Source: Paraburkholderia ginsengisoli NBRC 100965 (GTDB taxonomy: Bacteria; Pseudomonadota; Gammaproteobacteria; Burkholderiales; Burkholderiaceae). From it: DNA of 64,000 nt. The notes beneath the pieces are model-generated. The model did not search any database. It had not been told where the DNA came from and saw only the letters and a program-made list of their open reading frames with translations. This document shows positions 45,247 through 54,416 of this stretch, in pieces. The stretch is from the NCBI RefSeq assembly GCF_000739735.1, contig NZ_BBJF01000006.1, positions 1 through 64,000 of the forward strand, read 5' to 3'. Made by a program: the position numbers and the translations under genes. How positions within the stretch are numbered: position 1 is the stretch's first letter; each line of letters starts with the position of its first letter.

Positions 45247-45930
45247 TCATGCCTTCGCTCTGGTATAGCGCAGCCACACAGCATCGTGCTCCACCTGCTC
45301 CACCGAGCTCAGCTTCAGATACGCGGGCGCCTGCCATTTGTCCATCGACACTTCGAACGACGAAGGATGCTCGCTGCGGCCGTCCACCAGCGGCAAAATC
45401 AGCACACTGACTTCGTCGACGAGACCCGCGTTCACGAACGCGCCACTCACGTGCGAGCCGCCTTCGACAATCAGCTTCTTCACGCCGAGTTCGCGCGCGA
45501 GCGTCTGCACCACCTTGTCGAGATCGATTTCGCTCTTGCCGCCGAACACGTACGACACGCCAATCGATTGCAGATAAGCGAGGTAGTCGTCGGCGACCTG
45601 TTCGGTCAGCACTTCGATCACATGCGACTTGAGCGCCGTATTGCTCTTCCACGCGACGCGTCCTTGCGGATCGATCGAGATCGCGTATTGCTCAGCGTTA
45701 CGTTCTACGAAATGATCGGTGCGGGGCAGCGCGCCTTTCGCGAGATCTTTAGAATAGTCGGTGCCATGCGAAATCTCCTGCATGGTCACGCGTCCGCAGA
45801 TCCAGCCATCGGCTTCGAAGCGGGCCGCGGTGTCTTCGTACAGGTCGGTCGCGAAGTCGAGATGCCAGCCATCCGTCAGACTGCGGCCGTCGAGCGATGA
45901 CATCATGTGAGCGACGATATAAGGTTTCAT
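45247..45930 (-). CDS. RibD C-terminal/dihydrofolate-reductase-like oxidoreductase
   Basis: Protein of 227 residues with the RibD reductase (bacterial bifunctional deaminase-reductase C-terminal) fold. The N-terminus is MKPYIVAHMMSSLDGRSL, and the later NADPH-binding part is GVKKLIVEGGSHVSGAFVNAGLVDE (quoted for position only). It should use NADPH to reduce a pterin, flavin-precursor or unrelated substrate. The ATG at 45930 has GGAG nine bases upstream. It follows the ECF sigma gene by 71 bp on the same strand. Confidence 0.85.
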   Translation of the reverse strand: MKPYIVAHMMSSLDGRSLTDGWHLDFATDLYEDTAARFEADGWICGRVTMQEISHGTDYSKDLAKGALPRTDHFVERNAEQYAISIDPQGRVAWKSNTALKSHVIEVLTEQVADDYLAYLQSIGVSYVFGGKSEIDLDKVVQTLARELGVKKLIVEGGSHVSGAFVNAGLVDEVSVLILPLVDGRSEHPSSFEVSMDKWQAPAYLKLSSVEQVEHDAVWLRYTRAKA

Positions 45931-46001
45931 ACGTAAAGGCTCCGTGGCGGGTGGAAGAATCAACCTTCCAGCAAGGGCCGTTCCGCTGGCCAGCAACCCG
46001 A

Positions 46002-46637
46002 TCACTCAGCCACTCGACACGAACCGCCATGATGCGGCGCATGCCGCCCGTCGATCATGATTCGCAGCGACTCCAGCCCGCGGCTGATCCAGGTCTTGAC
46101 CGTGCCGATCGGCGCATCCAGCGTATGTGCGATTTCCGATTGCGATTGGCCACGGAAGTAGGCAAGCGCGATCGCCTGCCGCTGAATCGGCGCGAGTCGG
46201 CCGAGATAGATCGACAGCCGTTCGGCATCCAGAGAAAACTGCTGCGCAAGGCCGGCGTCGTCATCGGCCATGGCAACGCGCGCGTCCAGTTCCTCGACAT
46301 ACACGCCCGAATACGCATTACGCCGCAGATAGTCGAGCGCCTGATTCTTCACGATGGTCGACATCCACGTCGACGGCGACGACATCCGCGCGTCGTACGA
46401 ACCGGCGAAGCGCCAGATCTTCAGAAAGCCGTCCTGCACGACGTCTTCGGCGGCTTCGGCGTTGCGGGTCACGCGCAGCGCCAGGCCGAACAGCGACGGC
46501 GCCGAGGCGCGGTACAGCGCCTCGAACGCGCGCGCGTCGTGTTGCGCAACCCGCTTGAGCAGCGCCGCGAGATAGGCGCTCTTTTCATTCAGCGCGTGCG
46601 CGCAGAGGGCGACATCCACCGAAGCATCATGTTGCAT
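46002..46637 (-). CDS. ECF-type RNA polymerase sigma factor
   Basis: Sigma-70 family protein of 211 residues with region 2 (FEALYRASAPSLFGLALRVT, AEDVVQDGFLKIWRFAGSYD) and region 4 (RQAIALAYFRGQSQSEIAHT, PIGTVKTWISRGLESLRIMI). It recognises alternative promoters in response to a signal. Unusually, no anti-sigma gene follows directly; a RibD-like reductase gene does, and a MerR-family gene precedes it by 34 bp. Control may therefore be transcriptional through the MerR protein. The signal is not known. Confidence 0.92.
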   Translation of the reverse strand: MQHDASVDVALCAHALNEKSAYLAALLKRVAQHDARAFEALYRASAPSLFGLALRVTRNAEAAEDVVQDGFLKIWRFAGSYDARMSSPSTWMSTIVKNQALDYLRRNAYSGVYVEELDARVAMADDDAGLAQQFSLDAERLSIYLGRLAPIQRQAIALAYFRGQSQSEIAHTLDAPIGTVKTWISRGLESLRIMIDGRHAPHHGGSCRVAE

Positions 46638-46671
46638 GGCGCATCCTCCGCGGACGGTGTGAGCGTGTGTG

Positions 46672-47709
46672 CTATTCCTGTGCGGCCGGCGGCGGCGCGG
46701 CGAACCAGCCCTCTTCGCGCGCGACCCGTTCGAGCGCGGCCTCGATCATGGCGCAAGCGCGATTGCTGACGTCGCCGAGATAGCGATGCAGCGCGGCGTC
46801 CTGCGTCGAACGCGACGTGCACTCGTCGCTGTAACGTTCGAACGCGGACAGCTTCATGACCAGCTCGGCGAGATGTCGCGGGCATTCGCACGCGATCGTC
46901 GACGAGCGTGTCGCGATCGTTTCCAGTTCGCGGTCGTCGTAGCGACGGCGCACGCGCGACCACACGGCGTCATCGCCGATGCGCTCCTGCGCGCGGGCCC
47001 GCTCGCAGAGATCGCCGAGCATCTGCCCGAATTCGGTCCGGCTTCCGGGCTCGCGATAAAGCCGCACCCCGGCCGCGCGCAGACTGTCGGCGGCCGCGCC
47101 GGTGCCGAAGCCGTAGACCACCGCAATCGCTTTCGCACGAAACGCGTCGCCGAGCGCGACGATCTGCGCGGCGATGTCTTCCTGCAGCGAGTCGACGCTG
47201 ACCAGCAGCGCGTCGAGTGGCTCGCGACGCTCGCCGTCCGGCGCGGTCGAGGCCAACGCGAGATCGTCGAAGGTGGTGAGCGCGGCTACGCCGTAGTGCC
47301 GCAAATCGATGCGCGAACTTTGCAGCCGCTGGGCAAGATTGCCGCCGACGAGCGCCAGCTTAAGCTCGCCCGTTCCGGCGACGCCCGCGTCGGGCGCGCC
47401 GATGCTCTCGCGGCCGTGGCTCGCCGTAAGAAATTGCAATTGCTCCCGGTCGAGCCGCGCGATTGCGCCAATCGCGTGGCCCCGGCTGACCAGCAACTTG
47501 ATCAACGTGAGTCGCCGGACGTCGTCTTCCGAATACAAACGCTGGCCTGACGCGGTTTTGGCAGGGCCGACCACGCCGTAACGGCGCTCCCAGATGCGCA
47601 GCGTCGTGACCGGCATTTTCGCCAGACGCGCCGCCTCGCCGCTCCTGTAACCCTGCTGGCCGGATTGCACCGGTTGCGTCTCGGGCTGTTCATCAGACGA
47701 AGTCACCAT
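46672..47709 (-). CDS. MerR-family regulator with large C-terminal sensor-like domain
   Basis: Protein of 345 residues. The MerR winged helix covers ~20-90 (YRSGEAARLAKMPVTTLRIW, ERRYGVVGPAKTASGQRLYS, EDDVRRLTLIKLLVSRGHAI). The C-terminal ~200 residues resemble the alpha/beta cobalamin-binding module of LitR/CarH-type MerR proteins (DALLVSVDSL, IAVVYGFGTGAAADSLRAAGVRL), but I see no ExHxxG-type cobalamin-ligand His. It starts the run MerR, ECF sigma, RibD-like. A role in a light- or stress-response module is only inference. Confidence 0.82.
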   Translation of the reverse strand: MVTSSDEQPETQPVQSGQQGYRSGEAARLAKMPVTTLRIWERRYGVVGPAKTASGQRLYSEDDVRRLTLIKLLVSRGHAIGAIARLDREQLQFLTASHGRESIGAPDAGVAGTGELKLALVGGNLAQRLQSSRIDLRHYGVAALTTFDDLALASTAPDGERREPLDALLVSVDSLQEDIAAQIVALGDAFRAKAIAVVYGFGTGAAADSLRAAGVRLYREPGSRTEFGQMLGDLCERARAQERIGDDAVWSRVRRRYDDRELETIATRSSTIACECPRHLAELVMKLSAFERYSDECTSRSTQDAALHRYLGDVSNRACAMIEAALERVAREEGWFAAPPPAAQE

Positions 47710-47853
47710 GAATCCTCACAATGTCGATTCCCGATTCAAGAATACGCGCATTTATGGGAAATCAATATGTCTTTTCGACTCATCTCAGCACTTGAAACGC
47801 TTTTTCAACTCACCGCGTTTTCATGTGGGCAGTCACAGAAATCCCGACGGCGT

Positions 47854-47903
47854 AAAAAAAAGCGCCGCTCGCCCGCTCAAATCCGCAGCGGGCGAGCGGC
47901 GCT
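47854..47903 (-). terminator. Very strong terminator of the OYE gene
   Basis: A 17-bp perfect stem (47861-47877 with 47887-47903) has a 9-base loop. On the minus strand it is followed by seven or eight T residues, 30 bp after the OYE stop codon. Confidence 0.93.
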
Positions 47904-47934
47904 CATCGGCACCGCCAACTTCGGTTCAGTGCGC

Positions 47935-49035
47935 TTACGACGCGACCGCGTAACGCTCGAGCCAATGCGCGTACGGCGCGGGCAACGTCCACGACGCGCG
48001 CTCGACGCCGAGCTTGCGCGCCGCATGGTACGGCCAGTGCGGGTCGGCCAGGTGCGCGCGGCCGACCATCACGAGATCGAGCTGTTCATTCGCCACCGAG
48101 CGGTTCGCCAGTTCCGGCGTGTCGATGCCCCATGCCGACGAAACCGGAATGCCGGCCTCTCGACGCACGCGCTCGGCGATCGGCGCGAGGAACGCGGGCG
48201 CCCACGGGATCGCCGCCTTCGGTGTGGAGAAACCCACGCTGACGCTCAGCATGTCCAGCCCTTCGCGCTTGAAATTCTTCGCAAGTTCGATCGACTCCGC
48301 GAGCGTTTCCTCGTCGCGTCCGTCGTACTCGATCACGCCGAAACGCGCGGTCAAGGGCAGATGCTCGGGCCAGACCTTGCGCACCGCGGCCAGCGTTTCC
48401 AGCAGGAAACGGCTACGGTTCTCGAGGCTGCCGCCGTACGCGTCGTCGCGTTGATTCGAGTGCGTCGAGAAAAAGCTCTGGCCGAGATAGCCGTGCGCGA
48501 AGTGCAGTTCGAGCCATTCGAAGCCGGCATCGCGGGCGCGCTTTGCGGCGGCGACGAAGTCTTCGCGGACCCGCGCGATGTCGTCCAGCGTCATCGCGCG
48601 CGGGACTTTCGGCAGATTGCCGCCGAACGCGATCGCCGACGGCGCGATGGTTTGCCAGCCGCGGTTGTCGTCGGCGGCGATGTGGTCGTCGCCTTCCCAC
48701 GGACGGTTGGCGCTCGCCTTGCGGCCCGCGTGCCCGATCTGGATGCCCGGCACCGAGCCGGCCGCCTTGATCGACGCTACCACCGGCGCGAAAGCTTGCG
48801 CCTGTTCGTCGTTCCAGATGCCCGCGCAGCCCGGCGTGATGCGCCCTTCCGGCGACACGGCCGTCGCCTCGACGATCACCAGCCCCGCGCCGCCGCGCGC
48901 GAGACCGGCGAGGTGCACGCGGTGCCAATCGTTGATCAGGCCGTCTTCGGCGGTGTATTGGCACATCGGCGGAATAGCGATGCGGTTACGCAAGGACACG
49001 TCCTTGAGCTTGTAGGGCTGAAACAATGCGGACAT
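47935..49035 (-). CDS. Old-Yellow-Enzyme family NADH:flavin oxidoreductase (YqjM/NamA-like)
   Basis: FMN-dependent ene-reductase of 366 residues that reduces activated C=C bonds. The barrel begins PYKLKDVSLRNRIAIPPMCQ with the Cys of the YqjM class (PMCQYTAEDG). Active-site and FMN motifs are QIGHAGRKAS, LELHFAHGYLGQSFFS (substrate His pair) and RDDAYGGSLENRSRF. The ATG at 49035 has GGAG nine bases upstream. It is divergent from an ArsR gene and shares its operator region. A likely role is detoxification of electrophiles, with the ArsR protein as repressor. Confidence 0.94.
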   Translation of the reverse strand: MSALFQPYKLKDVSLRNRIAIPPMCQYTAEDGLINDWHRVHLAGLARGGAGLVIVEATAVSPEGRITPGCAGIWNDEQAQAFAPVVASIKAAGSVPGIQIGHAGRKASANRPWEGDDHIAADDNRGWQTIAPSAIAFGGNLPKVPRAMTLDDIARVREDFVAAAKRARDAGFEWLELHFAHGYLGQSFFSTHSNQRDDAYGGSLENRSRFLLETLAAVRKVWPEHLPLTARFGVIEYDGRDEETLAESIELAKNFKREGLDMLSVSVGFSTPKAAIPWAPAFLAPIAERVRREAGIPVSSAWGIDTPELANRSVANEQLDLVMVGRAHLADPHWPYHAARKLGVERASWTLPAPYAHWLERYAVAS

Positions 49036-49066
49036 CAGGCTAAACTCCAATGAATAAGCTTGTACG

Positions 49067-49090
49067 GTAGTTCGACAAACATCGAACTAC
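49067..49090. promoter_or_regulatory. Perfect inverted repeat, candidate ArsR operator
   Basis: GTAGTTCGA (49067-49075) and TCGAACTAC (49082-49090) form 9-bp perfect arms around CAAACA, between the divergent OYE and ArsR genes. It lies 32 bp from each start codon and is well placed to block both promoters. Confidence 0.75.
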
Positions 49091-49122
49091 GGAGTATCGC
49101 AGAAACCTCTACTATTTGCAGA

Positions 49123-49452
49123 ATGCGCGCCTATACCCACCCCGCCGCCGAGGATTTCACGCTCGGGCGGCTATTTCATGCGCTGAGCGACCCGGTTCGC
49201 CTGGAAATCGTCCGGCGCTTGTCGACGGTCGACGAAGCCACTTGCGGTGAACTCGACGGCGGACGCCCGAAGTCGAGCGTGTCCCATCATTTCCGGATCC
49301 TGCGTGAGGCGGGGCTGGTGCGCACGCGCGTGGCGGGCACCGTGCATCAGAATTCGCTGCGGCGTGCGGAGCTGGACGCGCGCTTTCCCGGCTTGATGGA
49401 GGCGATCGTTCGGCAGATCGTGGCTGAGCCGGCGTTGGGCGAGCCGGCTTGA
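49123..49452 (+). CDS. ArsR-family winged-helix repressor
   Basis: Regulator of 109 residues. The HTH is ALSDPVRLEIVRRLSTVDEA and SSVSHHFRILREAGLVRTRV. A single Cys (ATCGELDGG) lies in the DNA-binding part; the typical metal-binding pair ELCVCDL is missing, so it likely senses a reactive organic molecule or redox state. The ATG at 49123 is the start of the domain; the open frame goes back to 49060 and would run through the operator. It is divergent from the OYE gene across the inverted repeat at 49067-49090. Confidence 0.9.
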   Translation: MRAYTHPAAEDFTLGRLFHALSDPVRLEIVRRLSTVDEATCGELDGGRPKSSVSHHFRILREAGLVRTRVAGTVHQNSLRRAELDARFPGLMEAIVRQIVAEPALGEPA

Positions 49453-49502
49453 AGGTTGGTTTTCAGGAGCGGTTGGCCGTCACGCAGACACCGCCACGCA
49501 CG

Positions 49503-49934
49503 CTATTCCCGCCAGAGCTTGCGCATCAGCGCGAGCAACGCGGTCGGCGCCGTGCCTTTTTGACAATAACCGTCGAAATTGTGACGCGCTTTGCCGGTTT
49601 CCTTGACGTGATCTTCGTCGAGCGACGTGAACGCGACGATGCCCAGACTCTGCGTCGGCAGATAGCTGCGTAGCGCGCTGGCCGTTTCATAGCCGTCGCG
49701 CTCCGGCATCATGATGTCGAGCACGACGACATCGGGCACCCAGTCTTTCACGCAGCGCAGCGCTTCCGCGCAACCGACGGCGGCGCGGGCTTCGACGCCT
49801 TCATAGGAGAGATAGGTGGCGAGCGCTTCGGCCGCTCCGGCATTGTCGTCGACGACCAGGACGCGCGGCACTTCGTGCAATACCCGGACTTCGCGGGCGC
49901 TCCACCTTTGACAAGTAGACGGTGTTCGAGACAT
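49503..49934 (-). CDS. Stand-alone response regulator receiver
   Basis: CheY-like protein of 143 residues with no output domain. All active residues are present: the acidic pair (VLVVDDNAGAAEAL), the phospho-Asp (VVVLDIMMPERDGYE), the Thr/Ser (IVAFTSLDED) and the Lys (GYCQKGTAP). The start is uncertain: ATG 49934 is used, a GTG at 49958 or an internal start close to EVPRVLVVDD are alternatives. No kinase is adjacent. It may serve as a phospho-relay or single-domain adaptor. Confidence 0.82.
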   Translation of the reverse strand: MSRTPSTCQRWSAREVRVLHEVPRVLVVDDNAGAAEALATYLSYEGVEARAAVGCAEALRCVKDWVPDVVVLDIMMPERDGYETASALRSYLPTQSLGIVAFTSLDEDHVKETGKARHNFDGYCQKGTAPTALLALMRKLWRE

Positions 49935-50315
49935 GTAGGCAACGTGCGAAAAAAACACCGTTGCCCAGCAAACGGCGTACCACGGCAGGGGAATCGGCGC
50001 GGCGCCAACACGTGTTTCGGCCTCCTCCTTTCACTCGTTTATCGCGACGGGCCCGCCGCTCCAGCACACGCCGAAGCATGCCCCGCTTCTGCGCCCTTTC
50101 AACCACACTTTCGCAATCTTTACAATCCAGGAACAGGCGATCGTTGTTTTTCTACAATGAGAACGATTCCCATTTGCACTATAATATGCTGAACAATAGT
50201 TCTCGCTGCGTACAAACCGCCGTCAAACGCCCGCGCCAGCAACCCAGAAAAATGCCGCCCGGATTCCAAACGCGCCCCGGGACGGAAAATCGACGATCAC
50301 ACCAACTTTCACTTC
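49935..50315. promoter_or_regulatory. Iron-regulated promoter region of the TonB receptor gene
   Basis: This 381-bp gap holds a Fur box at 50156-50174 and a perfect TATAAT at 50180-50185. The leader from there to the start codon at 50316 is ~125 bases. The left half has no recognisable element except the promoter of the response-regulator gene. Confidence 0.6.
50156..50174. promoter_or_regulatory. Fur box upstream of the TonB-dependent receptor
   Basis: AATGAGAACGATTCCCATT matches the Fur inverted repeat (AATGAGAA around a centre to TTC-CATT). It lies six bases before a TATAAT (50180-50185), so Fur binding would block RNA polymerase. Confidence 0.85.
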
Positions 50316-52511
50316 ATGTCTGTTTCACGTTTGCAGGAACTGCAGGCAGCGCCTGCTAAAACCGCGGCTCATCGCGCCGCCATTCTCGCAGCCATCGCCG
50401 TCGCCTTCAGCATCCCGGCCATCGCCTCCGCCCAGTCCACCGACACGAGCCCGCCCGCCGGCAACACCCTGCCCGCCGTGAAGGTTCAGGCAGCCAAAGA
50501 CGTGCTGCCCGGCGATCTCGCGCCGACTTTCGCCGGCGGCCAGGTGGCTCGCGGTGGCAACTTCGGTGTGCTCGGCCAGCAGAAGAACATCGACATGCCG
50601 TTCAGCATGACCACGTACACGTCGAAGCTGATCGAAGACCAGCAGGCCCGCACCCTCGCGGACGTGCTCGCGAACGACCCCGCGGTCCGCACCGCGTACG
50701 GCTACGGCAACTTCGCGCAGGTGTTCGTGATTCGCGGCTTCCAGCTCAACGGCGACGACGTGTCGCTGAACGGACTCTACGGCGTCACGCCTCGCCAGTT
50801 GGTCGCGACCGACGCGCTCGAACGTGTCGACGTGTTCAAAGGCGCCAATGCATTCCTCGGCGGCGCCTCGCCGACCGGCACCGCCGTCGGCGGCGGCATC
50901 AACCTGCAGTTGAAGCGCGCCGACGACAAGCCGCTCACCCGCGTCACGCTGGAAGGCACGGGCTCGGGCGAGATCGGCGCACACATCGACGTGGGCCGCC
51001 GCTTCGGCAGCGAGGATCAGTTCGGCATTCGTGTGAACCAGGCGAACCACGACGGCGAAACCTCGATCGACGGCGAGCACCGGCGCGACAACACCACGGC
51101 GGTCTCGCTCGACTGGCGCGGTGAAAAGCTGCGCCTGTCCGGCGACTTCCTGTACCAGCGCCAGCGCGTAAACGGCGGCCGCCCGGTCGTCTACGTCACG
51201 GGCGACACCGTGCCGGAGCCGCCGTCGGCCACCTACAACTACGCGCAAACGTGGACCTATAGCTCGCTCGAAGACACGGTCGGCATCGTGCGCGCCGAAT
51301 ACGACTTCCTGCCTGGCTGGACCGCGTACGTCGCAGGCGGCGCGCGCCACACCGACGAACAGGGCAGCTATTCGTCGCCGTACGTCGGCAATACCGCGAC
51401 GACCGCCTCGCGTCTCACCGCGCCTCACAAGGAAGACGCCACCTCCGCCGAAACCGGCGTGCGCGGCCGCTTCAACACCGGCCCCGTGTCGCACTTCGTG
51501 ACCGCGGGCGCGTCGATCGTGCGGCTCGACGCGAAGTCCGCCTACACGATGAGCGGCTCGTTCAATACCGATCTCTACAACACGCCGCAAGTGCCGTCGC
51601 CGCCGTCGATCTACTTCGGCGGCAACATGGCCGATCCGCAGACCACCGCACACTCTCTGCTGCGTAGCGTCTCCGTCTCCGACACCTTCGGATTCCTGAA
51701 CGATCGCGTGCTGTTCACGGTCGGCGCGCGTCACCAGTCGCTCGTGTCCAACTCGTTCGACTACACGGGCAAGCAGACCGAAGCCTACAACGACTCGATC
51801 ACGACGCCGCTGTTCGGCCTCGTCGTCAGGCCGTGGCAGAACGTGTCGTTCTTCGCGAACCGCAGCGAAGCGCTGACCATCGGCGATGCGGCGCCAAGCA
51901 GTGCGCTGAACTTCGGCCAGTTGCTGCCGCCGGAGCGTTCAAAACAGTACGAAGTCGGCGCGAAATACGACAACGGCAAGTTCGGCGCATCGCTCGCCGC
52001 GTTCCAGATCGAGAAGCCGGAAACCTTCACGAATAGCGCGGGCTATTTCGTCGCGGACGGCGACCAGCGCCATCGCGGTATCGAAGCGTCCGTGTTCGGC
52101 GAACCGGTCAAGGGCGTGCGCGTGATCGCTGGCGCGACGTACATCAACGCGACGCAACAGAACACCGAAAGCGGCGCGACGGACGGCAAGCGGCCGATCG
52201 GCGTGCCGACTTTCATGTTCAATCTGGGCGCGGAGTACGACGTGCCAATGGTCAACGGCCTGACGCTGACCGCACGCTGGACGCATACCGGCCCGCAGTA
52301 CCTGAACACGACCAACACGCTGTCGATCCCGACATGGGATACGGTCGACCTCGGCGCGCGCTACGCGGCCGTGCTGTTCGGCAAGCCGACGACGTTCCGC
52401 GCGAGCGTGCTGAACGTCGCGAACAAGTCGTACTGGGCATCGTCGACGGGCGGTTATCTGACGCAAGGTGCGCCGCGCACGTTCCTGCTGTCGATGACGA
52501 CGGACTTCTAA
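50316..52511 (+). CDS. TonB-dependent siderophore receptor
   Basis: Outer-membrane receptor of 731 residues for ferric siderophores. The signal peptide lies before SAQSTDTSPP; a TonB-box-like segment (LPAVKVQAA) follows. The plug domain has NIDMPFSMTTYTSKLIEDQQ and VFVIRGFQLNGDDVSLNGLY, and a 22-strand barrel follows. It ends in LSMTTDF with the terminal Phe. The Fur box and TATAAT upstream show iron regulation. The companion membrane proteins are encoded convergently downstream. Confidence 0.94.
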   Translation: MSVSRLQELQAAPAKTAAHRAAILAAIAVAFSIPAIASAQSTDTSPPAGNTLPAVKVQAAKDVLPGDLAPTFAGGQVARGGNFGVLGQQKNIDMPFSMTTYTSKLIEDQQARTLADVLANDPAVRTAYGYGNFAQVFVIRGFQLNGDDVSLNGLYGVTPRQLVATDALERVDVFKGANAFLGGASPTGTAVGGGINLQLKRADDKPLTRVTLEGTGSGEIGAHIDVGRRFGSEDQFGIRVNQANHDGETSIDGEHRRDNTTAVSLDWRGEKLRLSGDFLYQRQRVNGGRPVVYVTGDTVPEPPSATYNYAQTWTYSSLEDTVGIVRAEYDFLPGWTAYVAGGARHTDEQGSYSSPYVGNTATTASRLTAPHKEDATSAETGVRGRFNTGPVSHFVTAGASIVRLDAKSAYTMSGSFNTDLYNTPQVPSPPSIYFGGNMADPQTTAHSLLRSVSVSDTFGFLNDRVLFTVGARHQSLVSNSFDYTGKQTEAYNDSITTPLFGLVVRPWQNVSFFANRSEALTIGDAAPSSALNFGQLLPPERSKQYEVGAKYDNGKFGASLAAFQIEKPETFTNSAGYFVADGDQRHRGIEASVFGEPVKGVRVIAGATYINATQQNTESGATDGKRPIGVPTFMFNLGAEYDVPMVNGLTLTARWTHTGPQYLNTTNTLSIPTWDTVDLGARYAAVLFGKPTTFRASVLNVANKSYWASSTGGYLTQGAPRTFLLSMTTDF

Positions 52512-52555
52512 TCGTCGAATGCGAATCGCCTTGCGGCGATTTCGACGCATGATAA

Positions 52556-52591
52556 AAAACGCCGCTGGGCTTTGCGCCCGGCGGCGTTTTT
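52556..52591. terminator. Bidirectional terminator between receptor and PepSY genes
   Basis: AAAACGCCGC (52556-52565) with GCGGCGTTTT (52581-52590) forms a GC-rich stem with an inner GGGC/GCCC pairing. It is flanked by A and T runs, between convergent genes. Confidence 0.85.
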
Positions 52592-52688
52592 GTTTGCGTG
52601 AGTGATAAGCATGCTGCGCCTTGCCATCACAACAGCCACTACAGCCGCCAGCGCTTGCATCGCGCACGCAACCGACAATCGCCGCCTC

Positions 52689-54359
52689 TCAACGCCCCTG
52701 CTGCGTCTCCACGACCTCATCGACACGCTCGTCCACGTCGTCGATACGCGCGTCGCTTCCCTTCCGCACCGACCACACACTATCCACCCGCCCCGCCTCG
52801 ATACGCCGACACGTCTTGCGCCACATCCACGCGAAACACAGAGCCCCGAGCGCCGCGCCGACATCGACGCCGAGCGCTCCCGGGTCGGTGGAGAACCACA
52901 ATCCGCTCGCGGGCAGCAGCGCGCCGACCAGGCTCGTCACCGGAATCGCCGCGCTCGAGAGAGTCGCCAATGCGAGCAATTCGACCGACCCGCGCGCGGC
53001 GCCACGCACCATCGCCCAAACGATCGCGGCGACGAACGTCGCGTAGTAGATGCCGACATGCCACGCGTGCAGATCTCCCACACGCCCGGCCAACAGCTTG
53101 CCCGCGACGAGCGTCAGCGAAATCCCGCAGATGCAGCCGAGCGCAACGCCCACCGTCAACGATGCCATCACGTACGTCGAACGCCGCTGCGTCACCGGCA
53201 CGCCGTCGCGGTGCAATGCCTTGCGCCGGCTCTCGATCCACAGCAGGTTGCCCGAGTAAAACAGGAACGCGCCCGCGAGCCCGAGCACGAAATAGCCCCA
53301 GCGCACAGGCGCACCGCCATAGCTGCCGAAGTGCAACGCGTAAAACGCGCTCGTCGACGCCGACCAGTTGCTGCCCTCGTCCTCGCCATCGCCCGGCAGG
53401 AACTGCGCGTTGAGAAACTTGCCGCTGACCGGGTCCATCAACGCGAAGCCGCCGTCGCGCGCCAGGTAGCGCGCGTCGTCGCCGGCCACGAACACGGTGG
53501 CGCCGTCCTGTCCCGCGCGACGATAGCGCAGCGCCGTCGGTTCGAATTGCGGCGCACGCTCGCGGACTTTCGCGAGCAGTCGCGCGGGAGGCAGCATCGT
53601 CGGCGGCGGGGCCGAGTCCGCACGCGGCGTGGCGGGCGCCTTCGCGAAGTACGGGTTCTGCGCGACCATCATCGGCTTGAGCGCACCGGCGTAGATCACC
53701 CTGTCCTGCACGTCGAAGATGTAATCGCTCAAGCCGAACGCGACCACCGACAGCGCCATCACCAGATGAAACGGCAGACTCAGAATACCGACCGCGTTAT
53801 GCGCGTCCAGCCACATCCGCTTCAGGTTCTTGCCGATGCGCAACGCGAACAGGTCCTTCACCAGCGTCGGCAGCAGCACGATCACGCCGGCCACCAGCGC
53901 GAGCCCGTACAGCAGCGAGACCACGCCCATCACGCCAACGCCGACGTCGTAACCGCCCGGCACGCCCGCGGTCATGTGCAGCAGGTCGATGAAGCGCGCC
54001 GCGTCCGACGGCCGGCTTTGCGCGGTGTGCAACTGGCCCTGATCGTCGAGCCACGCATCCCAACGCTGGCCGGCAGAGGGTTGCCACGACATCCGCACGC
54101 GATCGCCGTCGACGAGCGACAGCGTGAACAGCTTGCGCGCCGCCGGATGCGCGTCGAGCGTGCGCGCGATCAACACATCGGCGCGATCAAGCGGCACCGA
54201 CGGCGTCGCGACGACTGCGGGCGGCGTCGTCCACGCACTCAACGAGTCCTTGAACATCGTGATCGCGCCCGCGTAGAACGCGATGAAAAGCAGCAGACCG
54301 GCGACGATGCCGGTCCACGTATGAACGGTCTTATAGACGCGAAGAGTATCGCTGCGCAT
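52689..54359 (-). CDS. PepSY-associated inner-membrane protein, iron-uptake related
   Basis: Protein of 556 residues with PepSY-type membrane helices: N-terminal YKTVHTWTGIVAGLLLFIAF, then AHNAVGILSLPFHLVMALSV, LHFGSYGGAPVRWGYFVLGL and several C-terminal helices. His residues in the helices could bind heme, as in related reductases, so ferric-siderophore reduction is a plausible role. The ATG at 54359 is used; a GTG at 54389 is possible. The C-terminus is charged (DDVDERVDEVVE). It is the last gene of the minus-strand trio controlled by the Fur box at 55040. Confidence 0.88.
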   Translation of the reverse strand: MRSDTLRVYKTVHTWTGIVAGLLLFIAFYAGAITMFKDSLSAWTTPPAVVATPSVPLDRADVLIARTLDAHPAARKLFTLSLVDGDRVRMSWQPSAGQRWDAWLDDQGQLHTAQSRPSDAARFIDLLHMTAGVPGGYDVGVGVMGVVSLLYGLALVAGVIVLLPTLVKDLFALRIGKNLKRMWLDAHNAVGILSLPFHLVMALSVVAFGLSDYIFDVQDRVIYAGALKPMMVAQNPYFAKAPATPRADSAPPPTMLPPARLLAKVRERAPQFEPTALRYRRAGQDGATVFVAGDDARYLARDGGFALMDPVSGKFLNAQFLPGDGEDEGSNWSASTSAFYALHFGSYGGAPVRWGYFVLGLAGAFLFYSGNLLWIESRRKALHRDGVPVTQRRSTYVMASLTVGVALGCICGISLTLVAGKLLAGRVGDLHAWHVGIYYATFVAAIVWAMVRGAARGSVELLALATLSSAAIPVTSLVGALLPASGLWFSTDPGALGVDVGAALGALCFAWMWRKTCRRIEAGRVDSVWSVRKGSDARIDDVDERVDEVVETQQGR

Positions 54360-54416
54360 GCTGGAACGGAGAGGGAGGGAGCGGCGCACCGCTCACGGAA
54401 TAAACGGCTGAAGCGC

